Part shown: positions 37,676 to 48,978 of the stretch, piece after piece
Numbering within the stretch: position 1 is the first letter of the stretch
Layout: each line of letters begins with the position of its first letter
Assembly: GCA_026008535.1 (NCBI GenBank)
Contig: BRKX01000009.1
Location: forward strand, 36,593,001 to 36,657,000
Reading direction: 5' to 3'
Length of the DNA: 64,000 bases
Origin: Perilla frutescens
Taxonomy: Eukaryota > Streptophyta > Magnoliopsida > Lamiales > Lamiaceae
The notes under the pieces: generated by a model
The model's input: only the letters and a program-made list of their open reading frames with translations
Database searches by the model: none
Told to the model about the DNA's origin: nothing
Made by a program: the position numbers and the translations under genes

Positions 37676-38055
37676 GGGTTAATTATCTTAAAAATCATGA
37701 ACTTTGAGTTTAGTTGCAAATTTTACATGAACTTTAAAAGTAGGCAATTAAAACATCAACTTTGAATTTGTGTGTTATTCAACATCTCTAAATTTTTATA
37801 AAATAAATTGACCTTCAATCCAACATACAATTGTAGTTACTTTGATATCATTTTCAAAAATTGATGGCCGAGTCATGACGAGTTCGAAGAGATGAACAAA
37901 TTGTATGTTGGATTGGAGGTCAATTTATTTTATAAAATTTTGAGGATATTAAATAACACATAAATTTAAAATTGATGTTTTAATTACCTACTTTTAAAAT
38001 TCATATTAAATTTATAACTAAACTCAAAGTTCATAACTCTTAAAATAATTAACTC
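37676..38055. mobile_element. Foldback (long-inverted-repeat) MITE, probably Mutator-like
   Basis: About 380 bp, almost wholly two inverted arms of about 160 bp. The left arm has GGGTTAATTATCTTAAAAATC and CAATCCAACATACAATTG. The right arm has the complements CAAATTGTATGTTGGATTGG and AAAATAATTAACTC. The loop contains GATGGCCGAGTCATGACGAG. Flanks ATTTTAAAA and ATTTTAATT match at 7 of 9, suggesting a decayed 9-bp duplication. Confidence 0.75.
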
Positions 38056-38276
38056 ATTTTAATTTTTTTTTTATTAAAATAGGTAGAGACACTACTTTTA
38101 ACATTGACAGATAGCCCTTGAAATCTCAGGAGGGGAACTGCTCTTAGGCCTTTTTATAGCAAATTACAATATTTGGTGAAAAGTCTAACTTAATCGGACA
38201 AATTTCATATTTCCTATGCTGTGGGCCTTCAAGAGTATTAAATTATTTATATCCATATCTAGCTTTTCGGTATAAA

Positions 38277-38287
38277 CAAGGAGATGG
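38277..38287. repeat. MULE-M target-site duplication, left copy
   Basis: CAAGGAGATGG, identical to 52952-52962. Length of 9-11 bp is typical of Mutator-like elements. The exact border against the terminal repeat is uncertain by one or two bases. Confidence 0.9.
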
Positions 38288-38345
38288 CTAAATTCGATGC
38301 TACGTCCAGCCGCATTGCATACCGCGGCTGGATCTTTGCCACGTG
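38288..38345 (+). repeat. MULE-M left terminal inverted repeat
   Basis: 58 bp from CTAAATTCGATGCT to CACGTG. Against the reverse complement of 52894-52951, the inner 52 bp match at about 40 positions without gaps. Shared blocks are TCGATGCT, TCCA, GCATACC, TTTG and CACGTG. CCAGCCGC (38306-38313) and GCGGCTGG (38324-38331) form a perfect hairpin here only. Confidence 0.88.
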
Positions 38346-38416
38346 TATATAGTTTTAAATTTTATTTATGTCTGACCATGGTTAAATACAACTGTTATGT
38401 AGTTATTTTGGTCAAC

Positions 38417-38446
38417 TATCGGCTATTGACCTGGTGAGTATCGGCC
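38417..38446. promoter_or_regulatory. Subterminal TATCGGC(C) motifs, left end
   Basis: TATCGGC at 38417 and TATCGGCC at 38439 lie about 80-110 bp inside the left repeat. The same octamer occurs three times near the right end. Repeated subterminal motifs are typical transposase-binding sites, but that role is inferred. Confidence 0.45.
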
Positions 38447-39168
38447 AATTTGTTTTTCCCCTCCATGGGCATTTCACATAGATAATGGAATGCAGTGACA
38501 GTCCAGATCCCCTAATCGGCTTGAGTGATTTTAAGACACGGCACCTGAATTTGTTTATTGGATCTGCGGTGTTGGTGTTTCTTTATGTTAGGTTTGTTAC
38601 TAATAACCCCGGGTCTTCTTCTATTTTCTGTTTTTGATGTGTACGTCGAAGAAAATCGTAGGCTTACTTTCATTGTTACTGAACCAAGTTTGGATATGGT
38701 CGGCGCGCCATAAGGTTGGGATAGCGACATTTTGGGATTTTGTAGCGGCGAAAATTTCTTCAGAAATGAGGTATTTTTTGGTGAATAGCTTGGCAATGTA
38801 TGCATGAATTCTTATGTTTGTTTGTTCAATTTTATTGTGTATTTGGTAGACCCCGAAGCAGTATTGTTTGGTTAGGAATTTTGAACAGCTTGAGATGATT
38901 ATTATTGAGGCGGTGGTAGGAATCGCGTTCGACTTGTAAAGTTTGAGCCGAATTTTCGCAGTGGAGGCAGTAGCAGTAGTGATTTGATTTTCAATTTTGA
39001 TTTGATTTTTGATGAGGCGACAACAGCAGCATTAGTGCATTCACTTTTGAGTTTGGAGCTGGGTTTTGTTGATGTAGAGTGGTTTTGTTAAAGCTCTGCG
39101 CCATAATTTTTTTCGCTCTGTATTCATGAGTTCATTTTCATTTTTATGAAGACGTAATTATTTGGGAT

Positions 39169-41757
39169 ATGGTGTTCAATTTAAATCTATCTCCGTCATG
39201 TGATTCTGATGGTTGTGAGAAGGCTCCCACTTCACCCAAAATTGACAACGATACACCTAAAATAGAGGGTGATGATGGTTATGATGGGGCTGCGGAAATC
39301 TGGCGTCAGATTGAGAGCAGATTAGAACCGGGTTCTTTGGTTGAGGACATTGATCAGGCGTATGCACTTTACTGTGAGTATGCACGCTGTAAGGGGTTTA
39401 GCGTAAGGAAAGGTTGTCAGAAATATTTTGATAATTCATCTGAGATTCGGATGAAAGTTTTTAATTGTTCGTGTGAAGGTCTACCTGACAATAAGAGATC
39501 AAATGGTAGGCTAGCTGTTTATAAGAAACAGGTCACAAGAAGCAACTGTAAAGCAAGGCTTCGTGTTATGCGTGAACGAAATGGTGAATGGACAATTTCT
39601 GTGTTTGAGAAAGTTCACAACCATGAATTGGTGAACCTGGATCAAAGCTATCTATTGCGCTCAGCGAGAAAACTATGTAACGCGAAGAAATCAATTTTGG
39701 AAGCTCTGCATTCTGCCGGCATACCTGTGACGCGTGCTTGTAAATTCATGGAGCGAGAGAGTGGTGGGAGACAGAATGTTGGATTCACTCGGACAGATGC
39801 TTACATACATCTTTTGGAAGGTGCAACAAGATGTTGAGGGTAAGCTGGTGAATTTTTTCTTCCGAGACTCTCGGTGTGCCATTGATTACGAATACTTTGG
39901 AGATGTAATATCATTCGACACTACATACAAAACCAATAAATACAACATGGTTTGTGCACCTTTTATTGGTGTTAATCACCATTTCCATAATGTGATGTTT
40001 GGTTTAGCTTTTTTGTCCGATGAGACAACAGAAACATTTGAATGGTTGTTTGGTGCGTTTCTTGAGGCGATGTACGGAAAGGAGCCTGAAGTTATCTTCT
40101 TCGACCAATGTCAGGCCCTTATGAATGGTGTTGACTACACCTTCATCGTTTGTGTCAATGGCACATTAATCAGAATGCCCCCTCACATTTCGGGTCATTA
40201 AATGGGAATACCGAGTTCAAAAAGTTATGGAATCATTGTATGAATGGTTGTGAGACCGAAGAGGAGTTTGAGGAAGTATGGCAGGAACTAATTCATACGT
40301 ATGAGTTGACTAGTAATAGATGGTTCCGAAACATGTATAATTTGAGAACTAGATGGTCTTCCGTGTTCACCAATGATAGGTTCTCAGCGGGTTTGCATGC
40401 TACGTCCAGGAGTGAGGTCACCAACATAATTTTAAAAGATTTAAGAAGTAGAAGCAATACTTTGTACGAGTTTGTCATTCGCTACTGTGAAGTGCAGAAT
40501 GAATGGCGTTTAAGGGAGAATGCAGAGGATGTTGTTTGTCGTGGAATGCCCGGGCAATTTCTGGAGAACAACCCTTTGTTAACACATGTTGCAAGAGTGT
40601 ACACGCGTAATATCTATAAGATCTTTGAGTACGAAGCTCATCATTCAATGAATACGAAGATCGTTGGCCAGCCACGCTATTCGAACAGTGACCTTGTGTT
40701 CGAGATCAGCTCTAGTTCTTTATCGGATAGGACAAGGTGCGTTTCCTTTAACAAGGATACACATGACATTTCTTGTACTTGTCGCATGTGGGAGTCGAAG
40801 GAAGTGTTTTTCCGCCACATATTCAAAGTGTTGTATTTGATGAATGTTGACGTTATTCCTGAACGATACATACTTAGAAGATGGACGTGAGAGTGCAAAC
40901 GCAGATACATTCCCTGTTTGAATGATGCTTCCCCAACATTTGTTAATGATAATTTATCAGGACTAGTCTTTGTAAATAATGTTATGCGGTTAACATATGA
41001 CCTGGCATACCAATTGAAGGGAGATGGTCGAGGCAGGTCCCAGATGCAGAACTCTCTGTTTGCCATGCGACAAAAGTTGTTGAAGGATTATGAATTGAGA
41101 AGTATGCAGCCGAAAAAGAGGCCAGCCAGTGGCACACCTCCCCGGAAGATGAGGAACCCATCTCCCGTGAAAAGTCGTGGGAAGTGTGTTCGTCGAGCAT
41201 GGAGAAAGAGCAAAATGAAAGGCCCTAAAGGAGAAAGTTAGTCGTGTGTGTCTTTGTGAAAATCGATTATTTGACTTTAGATTTAATAGCATGCACTTCG
41301 TCATAGTTGAATTATGAGCAGGTGCAAAGATGAAAGATCATAGTCTGGTCGTCCACTCAAGCACTGAATTTGAAAACTCTGTACAGACTCCCAATGATTA
41401 TTGGCCTGAATTTTGTCGAGTAAGATTGGAGGTTTAATTTGTTGCCTCTGTCATTTTTTATTCGTCAAAATAGTTAAGGTTTTTCCGTGTGAATTGCAGG
41501 AATTTAACTCGCAGCCGTCCCGTTTGAATTCAATGATGATGGATGTCGATGACAATGAGGACAGTAAGGTGGTGAGAGCCATGCTTTCCCCATTATTTCA
41601 TCGCATTTCGATTTATGCTTCTAATTATTTTATATGTATATAATACATATATATATAGGTATATATGACATGTTGATGAATGAAATTTTTTTTTATGCAA
41701 CTACAGGAGCACATGGAAAGTAGATTTGACAACAACATGCCTTATGTTTGGCTTTAA
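39169..41757 (+). pseudogene. MULE-M transposase (FAR1 domain, MULE core, SWIM), frameshifted
   Basis: Cuts and joins element ends. The first 222 residues hold a FAR1 DNA-binding domain (residues about 58-155: YALYCEYARCKGFSVRKG, NCKARLRV, FEKVHNHEL). A frameshift near 39800 leads to the MULE core: first Asp in FDTTY, then APFIGVNHHFHNVMFGLAFL, second Asp in FFDQCQA. A second shift near 40140 restores frame 1 with CQWHINQNAPSHFGSL and the likely catalytic Glu in EFEEVW. The SWIM finger keeps CTC and RH but has Phe for its third Cys. TGA at 40888 follows RRWT. Three small C-terminal exons splice in frame: 41322-41419, 41500-41568 and 41707-41757, from a donor at 41237. Start 39169 is the first ATG before acidic N-terminal sequence. 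Not a host FRS gene, since terminal repeats enclose it. Confidence 0.88.
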
Positions 41758-41929
41758 GAGAGAGTCACGGGCTCTTCAATTTTAGTTGGCCATTTCTTGT
41801 TTGTTTTATTGTACACGATGGGATTTTACATTAAGGGTTACTATTACAAATGTGATGCTATAGTAATTGCATGACTCTATATATACATTTATATGTTGTC
41901 ATAACTATTGAAGCAAATCTTAGTCATTT

Positions 41930-42624
41930 ATGGCTGCACCCAATCCAATTTCGCAAGATGATACTTTTTTCATTGGGATGTGGTCTCGAGAGGTTGAAAG
42001 GGTGGTTCTTTCGAAGTTGGATTTTGAGCAATGGAATAATAATTGGATTGTAGGAGACATTGAAAACAATAAGCAGGTTCTACGATTAGTTCGGGACGAG
42101 GTAAATGAAGAGTTGCGCGTCGACATACCTTTGGCAGACTATGTAGCCAAATTGCAGGAATGGGAAGAGCGTTATCACCAATTCAAATGGCTTATCGCTA
42201 GGCCTGATGTTTTCTATTATCCGTACGAAAACACTGTGGAGGTATCTGTTGATGTTTGGACTGTAATCTCAAGGGTATAAATTAAGTTTTGCATTTACAC
42301 GCCTTTATTATAATGTACTTACATCGTTGATGTTTTTGCGATGTGCAGATACGACCCAACTTGCTAGTGTATAGGCCTAAAGGTGAACCTTGTTGGGAAC
42401 ATATGAGAGTTTTATTCCGAGAGACCATAGCCATTTCTGATACGCATTCTGGGGGCAACAATGGGAGTGGTGAACTGTCTCATAATGAATGCGTCAGTGA
42501 AGTAGTGGATCAACCAAGTGCATCAAATCGAACATATAAATCCAATGAAACCCCGTCTCGAACAGAAAGCCTCTCCGGAAGGTCCTCATTTCGTACCTAT
42601 TCTCGATCGGGAGGAGGAAATTAA
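41930..42624 (+). CDS. Myb/SANT-like protein 1 (MULE-M cargo), two exons
   Basis: Exons 41930-42274 and 42349-42624 join in frame (AGG, GT..AG intron of 74 bp) to give 206 residues without stops. Residues about 12-130 fit a divergent plant Myb/SANT-like (Myb_DNA-bind_3 type) domain. It begins MWSREVERVVLSKLDFEQW. The middle has LVRDEVNEELRV, then KLQEWEERYHQFKWLI, then DVWTVISR joined across the intron to IRPNLLVYRPKGEPCW. The C-terminus is Ser/Asn-rich. Such proteins are the usual second protein of PIF/Harbinger elements, where they bind DNA with the transposase. Here it lies 172 bp after the transposase gene, same strand. Role in MULE-M is inferred. The domain call rests on motif reading only. 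Confidence 0.72.
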
Positions 42625-42905
42625 TGTTTGGAAAATGTGTATTGAAGTATCTTTATTTTGTCCTTGTAGCTTGAGGGATGACCTTTCCCTAGGGATATAT
42701 CTATATCCTCAATTCAGTCGATAAATAAAAGCATTTAATTATCAAATAAAAAAATCCTTCTTGTCTCATGTTTTTGTTCTTTTGTTGTTGTTTTTTGCTG
42801 GGCAAAGATTCTTATTCATCTATATTAATCCCATCGACCCCCCTATAGCTGTGTAGAGGATAACTTCCTCTCCGATTACATGCGGCTGCATATAATTCTA
42901 CAGAG

Positions 42906-43394
42906 ATGGGGGATTTTGCAACTTTCTACGACAGCATATGGACGAGAGAGCTGGAGGATAGATTCCTCGAAGAGGCACTGTCAGCCAAAAAGAATGGAAC
43001 GTGGCAGGTGAGTCCCGACTGGTGTAATCCGGCCTTCGTCGAACGCATTGCCCCTCTTCTGAATGAAGAAATTGGCATAAAACTTCCAATAGCATTTTAT
43101 GGCGAGAAGGTTGTGCGACTGTTTGAGCGACAAAACATTTTTCAATTCATAATCGGTCACACGCATGTGTACTGGCATAAGAGATCAAACGAGATGACAT
43201 ATATGTCGAATGAAACCTTCAGCGAGCTAGCTACGGTGAGTGAATTAATCCCTAGTTACTTTTTAAATTAAGTTTTCTTTGCATCCTCTAAGTCTGTTGA
43301 TGGGGTTGGCCAGTTAACGCCACTGGCGCATGCGTACAAAGAGAAGAGTGAGCCACAATACCTAAAGCTGTGTGCCCTGTTTGTAGTTGAGTAA
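42906..43394 (+). CDS. Myb/SANT-like protein 2 (MULE-M cargo), two exons
   Basis: Exons 42906-43235 and 43314-43394 join in frame (ACG, GT..AG, 78-bp intron) to give 136 residues. The layout parallels protein 1: SIWTRELEDRFLEEALSAKK, then NPAFVERIAPLLNEEIGIKL, then KVVRLFERQNIFQFII, then FSELAT. The second exon supplies PLAHAYKEKSEPQYLKLCAL, the classic end of the Myb/SANT-like domain. It has almost no tail after the domain. It is diverged from protein 1 but probably a tandem paralogue, 281 bp downstream. No stop or frameshift. Confidence 0.75.
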
Positions 43395-44076
43395 TACAAT
43401 AACTCATGCATGTATGCATGATAATAATAATTGTACCAGCTTATGTAGTAGGAAGTGAGGTATGAGCTATCGACTGTTGTTTTATTCATAAAATTTTAAG
43501 GTATTAATAAGACCCTTATCCAACAAGCTACTGGAATGATGCGACATGGAAAAATAGGGGCTTCAAAGCATATGAATAAGGAGGCAGATTTACATGTATC
43601 CTAAATCTAAAATTTCAGAACAAAGTGAACTAATAGTGCCAACAAACTGGCTAAAAAGTACTTCCATGGATTCAGAACAGATGGCAAATACAATTATAAT
43701 AAATCAAAGCAGAAAGAGATATCAATGTGGCAAGCATGATAGATAAAGCTACATATAGAATACTTCATTGATATACTAAACACCAGAGTTGAAACAGGGG
43801 CTTCCACACCAAATTTCAGCAACACAAACCACTCAATTTTGGGAAATCAAGCAAGAGGCAAAATTGAGGCATATACACGTAGCTAGATCCCCAAATGAAG
43901 ATATCCATCGCAGAACCCAAAACTTGAGATTTCACGAGTAAGCCAGATCCTGATTGTGCGGATTAATTGCATAATAATAATAATACTGTCAATATTAATA
44001 ATACTATTGATAATAATACTAATAATAATAAAACTGTCAGCATTAATAAAAATCAAGTGATAATAAAACTAATATC

Positions 44077-44140
<64 letters not shown>

Positions 44141-44243
44141 AGTCTCAATTAATACTAATAATGATAATAATAATACTAATAACTATAATTATTATTATTA
44201 TTAATTTCTAATATTTCTATTATTATATATAGATCAGGGGGAA
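43395..44243. other. AT-rich spacer with (AAT) repeats in MULE-M
   Basis: No gene. An (AAT)n run of about 65 bp is at 44075-44139, inside a wider zone (43968-44200) of interrupted AAT/ACT triplets. Confidence 0.7.
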
Positions 44244-44793
44244 TCACCAATTACGAAACATTGCTGCAATTACGATGGCCGCCAGAATCTCGACTACGAT
44301 GAAGGTCTTTCCGGTTAGAGTCGTCGGCGTCGTTTTGACGGGAATCTTTGCAGGCAGTAAGCCCTCGCTGTGTGCTTCCTTTGATTCCAGCTTCTCGTAC
44401 AACGTCTTTATCATCAGATTCTTGTACTGCAGCTGACTCTCGAGACACTCTTTATGGAGTTTCAATCGTTGCACACACCCCAGGTAATATGCAGGCAGCT
44501 CGTCGTCCACCCATTCAAAGAAGCCACAACCAGAAACCTAAGAACAATGTTAAACTCTAAGATACTAATCAATTATCCAAAAGGAAGTAAGATAATGAAC
44601 CTTTTTTTGCGGATATATTTGTGCTTACCCGCCTTGTGGGGCAGCGAACGAACTGTCGAAATGGATTGCCTTCAGTGTTTGAGGTGTAAAGCTCGCTCAC
44701 TCCATGACGATCACAAACCACTGCAGATGTGGTCTGAGTCGTCGCCAGATTTGATGCAGAGTAGTTGTTCGAGTTTCCGTCAAGAGAAGCCAT
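44244..44793 (-). CDS. GRF-type zinc-finger protein with C-terminal membrane segment
   Basis: Two exons, 44793-44629 and 44537-44244, join in frame across a GT..AG intron of 91 bp to give 152 residues. Residues about 27-68 resemble a plant GRF zinc finger: CDRHGVSELYTSNT, NPFRQFVRCP, then CGFFEWVDDE. The first pair is Cys-X2-His instead of the usual Cys-X-Cys. A helical, charged stretch (about 77-105, LKLHKECLESQLQYKNLMIK) suggests a coiled coil. The last 22 residues are hydrophobic (TFIVVEILAAIVIAAMF) and end RNW, suggesting a tail anchor. No stop or frameshift. GRF fingers bind single-stranded nucleic acid in some proteins. Function here is unknown. Transcribed against the Myb/SANT genes. 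Confidence 0.72.
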
Positions 44794-44849
44794 GGAAGAG
44801 TCGGCAGAGCAGATTGAGAAGTAGAAGGGTTTTTGTTCTTAGTTGTGAG

Positions 44850-46215
44850 TGAGAGAGATATATTCAACGCCATTTATTTTAATTTACTGTGAAGGTTTGA
44901 CCAGATGAGTCTTCCCTTGGAAGCCAATTCAAAATTCGTAAATTTAAACATTTCCAACTTCCCCCCAATTTTTTCGCCAAAATTTATAAAATTATTATCC
45001 GAAAGACGTTTTTTTTAATAAACCAATTCGAAGTTCTCTAATTTTGCTTGCTTTTGGTAAAATTCATTTCATGAAATTTTTCTTTTTAGGCTACTCACAT
45101 CAGTGACCTTCATCCAACCCAACCTTGAAATAAAATATTCATTTTTTCCGTTTCTTCCAACCTACATAAAATATTTATCATTTTATTTTTTTAATAGGAA
45201 CATGTTATTAAATTAATATTTTTTCATTTCATTTAAAATATATATAAATTAATTTATTATAATTCTATTAATATATGAAATTAGTTTTAATGAATTTCGG
45301 TCTACGGTTTCCTGCCGGCAGGAGAATGTGGAAATATAGTTTTCAGCCTATGAGGTTTAAATCTATTTTTTAATAAGAACATGTTATTAAAATAATATTT
45401 TTCTCTTGCATTTAAAAAATATTAATTAATTTATTAGAATTGTTTTTTAATTCATAATTATCAAAAAATTACCCATACAATTATAAATTCATAATTTACT
45501 TCACAACAAAATAAAAATTAGAAGAGTAAAAACATAATTAAATTAACTACAATAAGACACATGGAATTTTAAATTACGAGTGCATAAAACGTAAATTACA
45601 TATTCAATTAGTGCCGAATTCTTCCCATATGTGTAAATACATATCAATATTAGGCTCTATTTATAGATAATTTTTTTTATGATTTTTGATATAATTTTAT
45701 TTTGTTAATATTTTTATATAAAATTTGTCTTCTTGTGGTGACCTTTGGGCAAAGGTCACCACTGTGGTTAGCCTTATAGTAACTTAGTTTTTCGTGACAA
45801 ATATAATTGGTGAGTAAATAATCAAGGTTCGAATTAGTATACTAATTCTATCTTAGCCGCAAACTAAGTACAATAATACTTATATATTTGTGGTTATAAG
45901 ATTATATTATTAATTCTTAACCATAATATGATAATAATTTCAAACACTATTAATGTTATCATTGAAATAAGATGATAAACCTTTTCATCATATTAATGTA
46001 ACTTTAATATATAATAATCCATGTCTCATAATAGTCCATATGACCATTATGAGAAAATTTTCCAAGACTTAGAAGTATAACATGATATTCCAATTCGTTA
46101 CAACAAGATCAACTTACCAGTATTATAGTTTGGTACTCCATCTAGATCATACAATAGTGACTTATGGATTATCCGGATTTCTTAGCACACTACGTTGATC
46201 GTACCACTTCGTTAA
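44850..46215. other. AT-rich spacer in MULE-M
   Basis: No gene or structured repeat recognised. Its start could include the promoter of the - strand GRF gene. Confidence 0.5.
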
Positions 46216-46714
46216 ACATATCCCCTAAACCCCCGAAACCCCTTCAAACCCCCCAAAACCCTACGAAAACCCCCCGAAGCCCTATGAAACCCCGAAAACC
46301 CCTAATGAAACCTTGAAAACCATATGAAACCCCTAAAACTCTAATCAAACCCCTAAAAACCCTTGAAACCCCCAAAACTCTAATGAAACCCTTGCAAACC
46401 ACTAACACCCCTAATGAACCCCCCCACAAAATTATATGAAACCCCATAAAACTCTAATCGAACGACTGAAAACCCTTGAAACCCCTAACACCTTATGAAA
46501 AACCCGGAAACTCTAATCGAACGAGTAAAAACCCTAGAAGCCCTACAAAACCCCTGAAACCCCTAAAACCCTATGAAACCCCAAAAACCCTATGAAAAGA
46601 CCCCATTCCCTCGAGAAACCCCTAACACCCTTAATTAGACCCCTAAGACCCTGGGAAACCCCCGACAAAAACCAAAAGAAGCCCTCGAAACCCCTTGAAA
46701 CCCCCTCCCCCCGA
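46216..46714. repeat. Degenerate telomere-like C-rich array
   Basis: About 500 bp of AACCCC(T/G)A-type units of 7-12 bp. Several exact CCCTAAA heptamers (plant telomere unit, C-rich strand) occur, for example near 46223, 46336 and 46561. Units are irregular. A - strand open frame here (Gly/Val/Phe rich) is only the repeat translated. Confidence 0.8.
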
Positions 46715-47450
46715 TGATTATAGAATATGTAAGGGTTTTGGTTTATATTTTAGAGTTTCAATGGTGCAGTTGTGTCATTATCCCAATTAACCCCTAACAT
46801 TTTAATTAGAATTATTGTCTTTTTATTATATTTTAATATTTTTCAGATATCTCATTGATATCTCTCTTTTCAGTTAAGAAAGGCAATCAGGTAATCAAAA
46901 GCATGAATCTAAACTTGTCATCAATTCTACACGTTTCAATCGTACTCTTTTTTAACTAACAATTTTAACATTTTAGTTAATCTTCACTCACAATTGTAAC
47001 ATTTTAATTAGATTATCTTTTTATATTTCTTCATACATTATATTTATTCATGCCGTTAATAAAGAATATTGCAGCATTTTAATTAGCTTATTTTTTTATA
47101 AACCCCCCGATGTATATTATATTTAGTAATGCCGTTAATAAAGAATATTGAAACAGGTAAATTAGCTTATCTTTTTATCTTTTTTCGTACATTCTATTTA
47201 TTCATCCTGTTTATAAACAATATTGCAAATGAGATGGTTGTCAATACTGTCGTTATATATACCATCTCCTAGTTTATATCAAATTTCAGATAAGCAGTCA
47301 AAATGCCATAGTGACATATATTATTAATTTCATATTTTTAAATTGAATCAACCAAAATAATAATAGCGAATAAGCTATAATCGTAATAGTGATAATAATA
47401 ATTAAACTTGAAGTTATAATAATGATATTAATAATAATATAAAATGTTGG
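46715..47450. other. AT-rich spacer in MULE-M
   Basis: Three degenerate copies of a block containing GCCGTTAATAAAGAATATTG or a variant (near 47052, 47130 and 47207). No gene. Confidence 0.5.
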
Positions 47451-48300
47451 GGTTCCTGCATTTCATCTATTTCATCTCACACCCTAGGTTATCAAAGAAG
47501 TAGTATATCGAATCTCTCAGCCCCCAATTCCCAAATGGCAAGAGGCCACCGCCGGCGCGCTGCGTAGCTTTCCATGCTTCGTGGGTCAGTCTCCGTCCCC
47601 CGCCGACGAGGTTCATCTCCGACAACCGACCTTCATCGAACGACCCATTCTTGAGGTTAATTGTCAGTTGCGACATATTTCATTTCCTTTTATTCCTTTA
47701 AAATTTGAGGAGATTGGTGGCCCTCTCTGCGTAGATTTGTTCCACCGTATATGGGATTTCGCCGAAATAATCATCTCCCCCAAAATATTTTAATTATTTT
47801 AGTTGCGGTTTTAGATATTTCTCTGTTAATTGGGATTTCTGTTTACAATATTTTCATCGTTTTTGGTCAAAATTGGGTTATACCCAAATTTTGAGGTCTT
47901 ATTTCCTTCATCGTTTGTGGGCACAACTGCTTATATTCATCAATTATGGAAAGTGCTCCTCTTGGATTGATGATGGGATTTTGTTTAGAGCAATTTTATT
48001 TCTCTTGTTTATATTGGTCAATCCCAGTTTTCTTTATGGCATATTTATTTCTCTTGTATATTTCATCATTGTATATAGCTTGTCAACAAATGAAACAGGA
48101 TTTGCAGCTATTTGCATGTTAGCGGTGGAGCATGTCAACGTGTACTGTTTTTAATAGGCAGATTTGTTCTGTTTTATTCCGAAGCAATTTTTTGTAGTTT
48201 GTTTCAATCCCTGGCTAATAGTAACTTAACTGTTAAATTGTTACTGTTTTCCAGGACAAATATGAATGAGGAGTAAATTCTATTGCAGGGCCATTCAGCA
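47451..48300 (+). other. Possible captured gene 5' region (untranslated leader and intron)
   Basis: Composition shifts to GC-rich at 47519-47660, with a leader-like CT-rich start and ATGGCAAGAGGCCACCGCCG. It then becomes T-rich with a possible donor near 47656, as in a plant first exon plus intron. No product is recognised and the ATG frame closes after ten codons. It could be a captured host fragment or MULE-M's own sequence. Confidence 0.3.
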
Positions 48301-48978
48301 TTGAAGCTAACTACATATAGGGATCCATATTTTTGTCGATTATTTCTATGTTACGATTTTTCGGGTTTAATTGTGAGTTAATTTTGCGCGTTTACTCTGT
48401 CTTCTTTACTTCGGTGTTTAAGCGTGCGTTAATTCTTCCCCTATAATTATGTGTTAATTATAAGTTTTAAATTGCATGTTAAGTGATTTTTGGTGGTTTA
48501 ATCATCTGTTATGATTTTTCGTAATTACAAAGCTTGTTAATATTTTGTAATAGTAACGGGTCCAATGCCATAACTAAATGGGCCGGAAGCCCATTGTCTT
48601 AACTGTCTACAATCTCACTGGGCTTCGAACTTTCGTGATATGGCGACTAAGTAAATGGGCCAATGACATTTCACAACCTAAAAAAAAATCATAGGCCTAA
48701 CAAAAAAACCAAAACACAAAGCCCTAACCGTTTCTAATATTCACCGATAATATTTAACTACTACAGAAGCCATAAAAAACAGACAACACCACCAGCTATT
48801 CACTCCTCCACGAACATGTTCATCAACCATCTACTATCTAATAATAGTGTCTGCATCATACTAGTACTATATTAAGATTGCAGAATAACTATAATAAGTT
48901 AAAGAGATGCGCTGGTAAAGCCAAAGATTCTTAACAAACTGGCTTCTGTATCAGCAAAAACCACAGTCACACTGCCGC

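Noticed and set aside
39169..41241. Host FAR1-RELATED SEQUENCE gene
   Set aside because: It lies inside inverted ends with an 11-bp duplication and is frameshifted, so a transposase is the better reading.
46244..46447. Small Gly/Val/Phe-rich - strand frame
   Set aside because: Product of the telomere-like repeat, not a gene.
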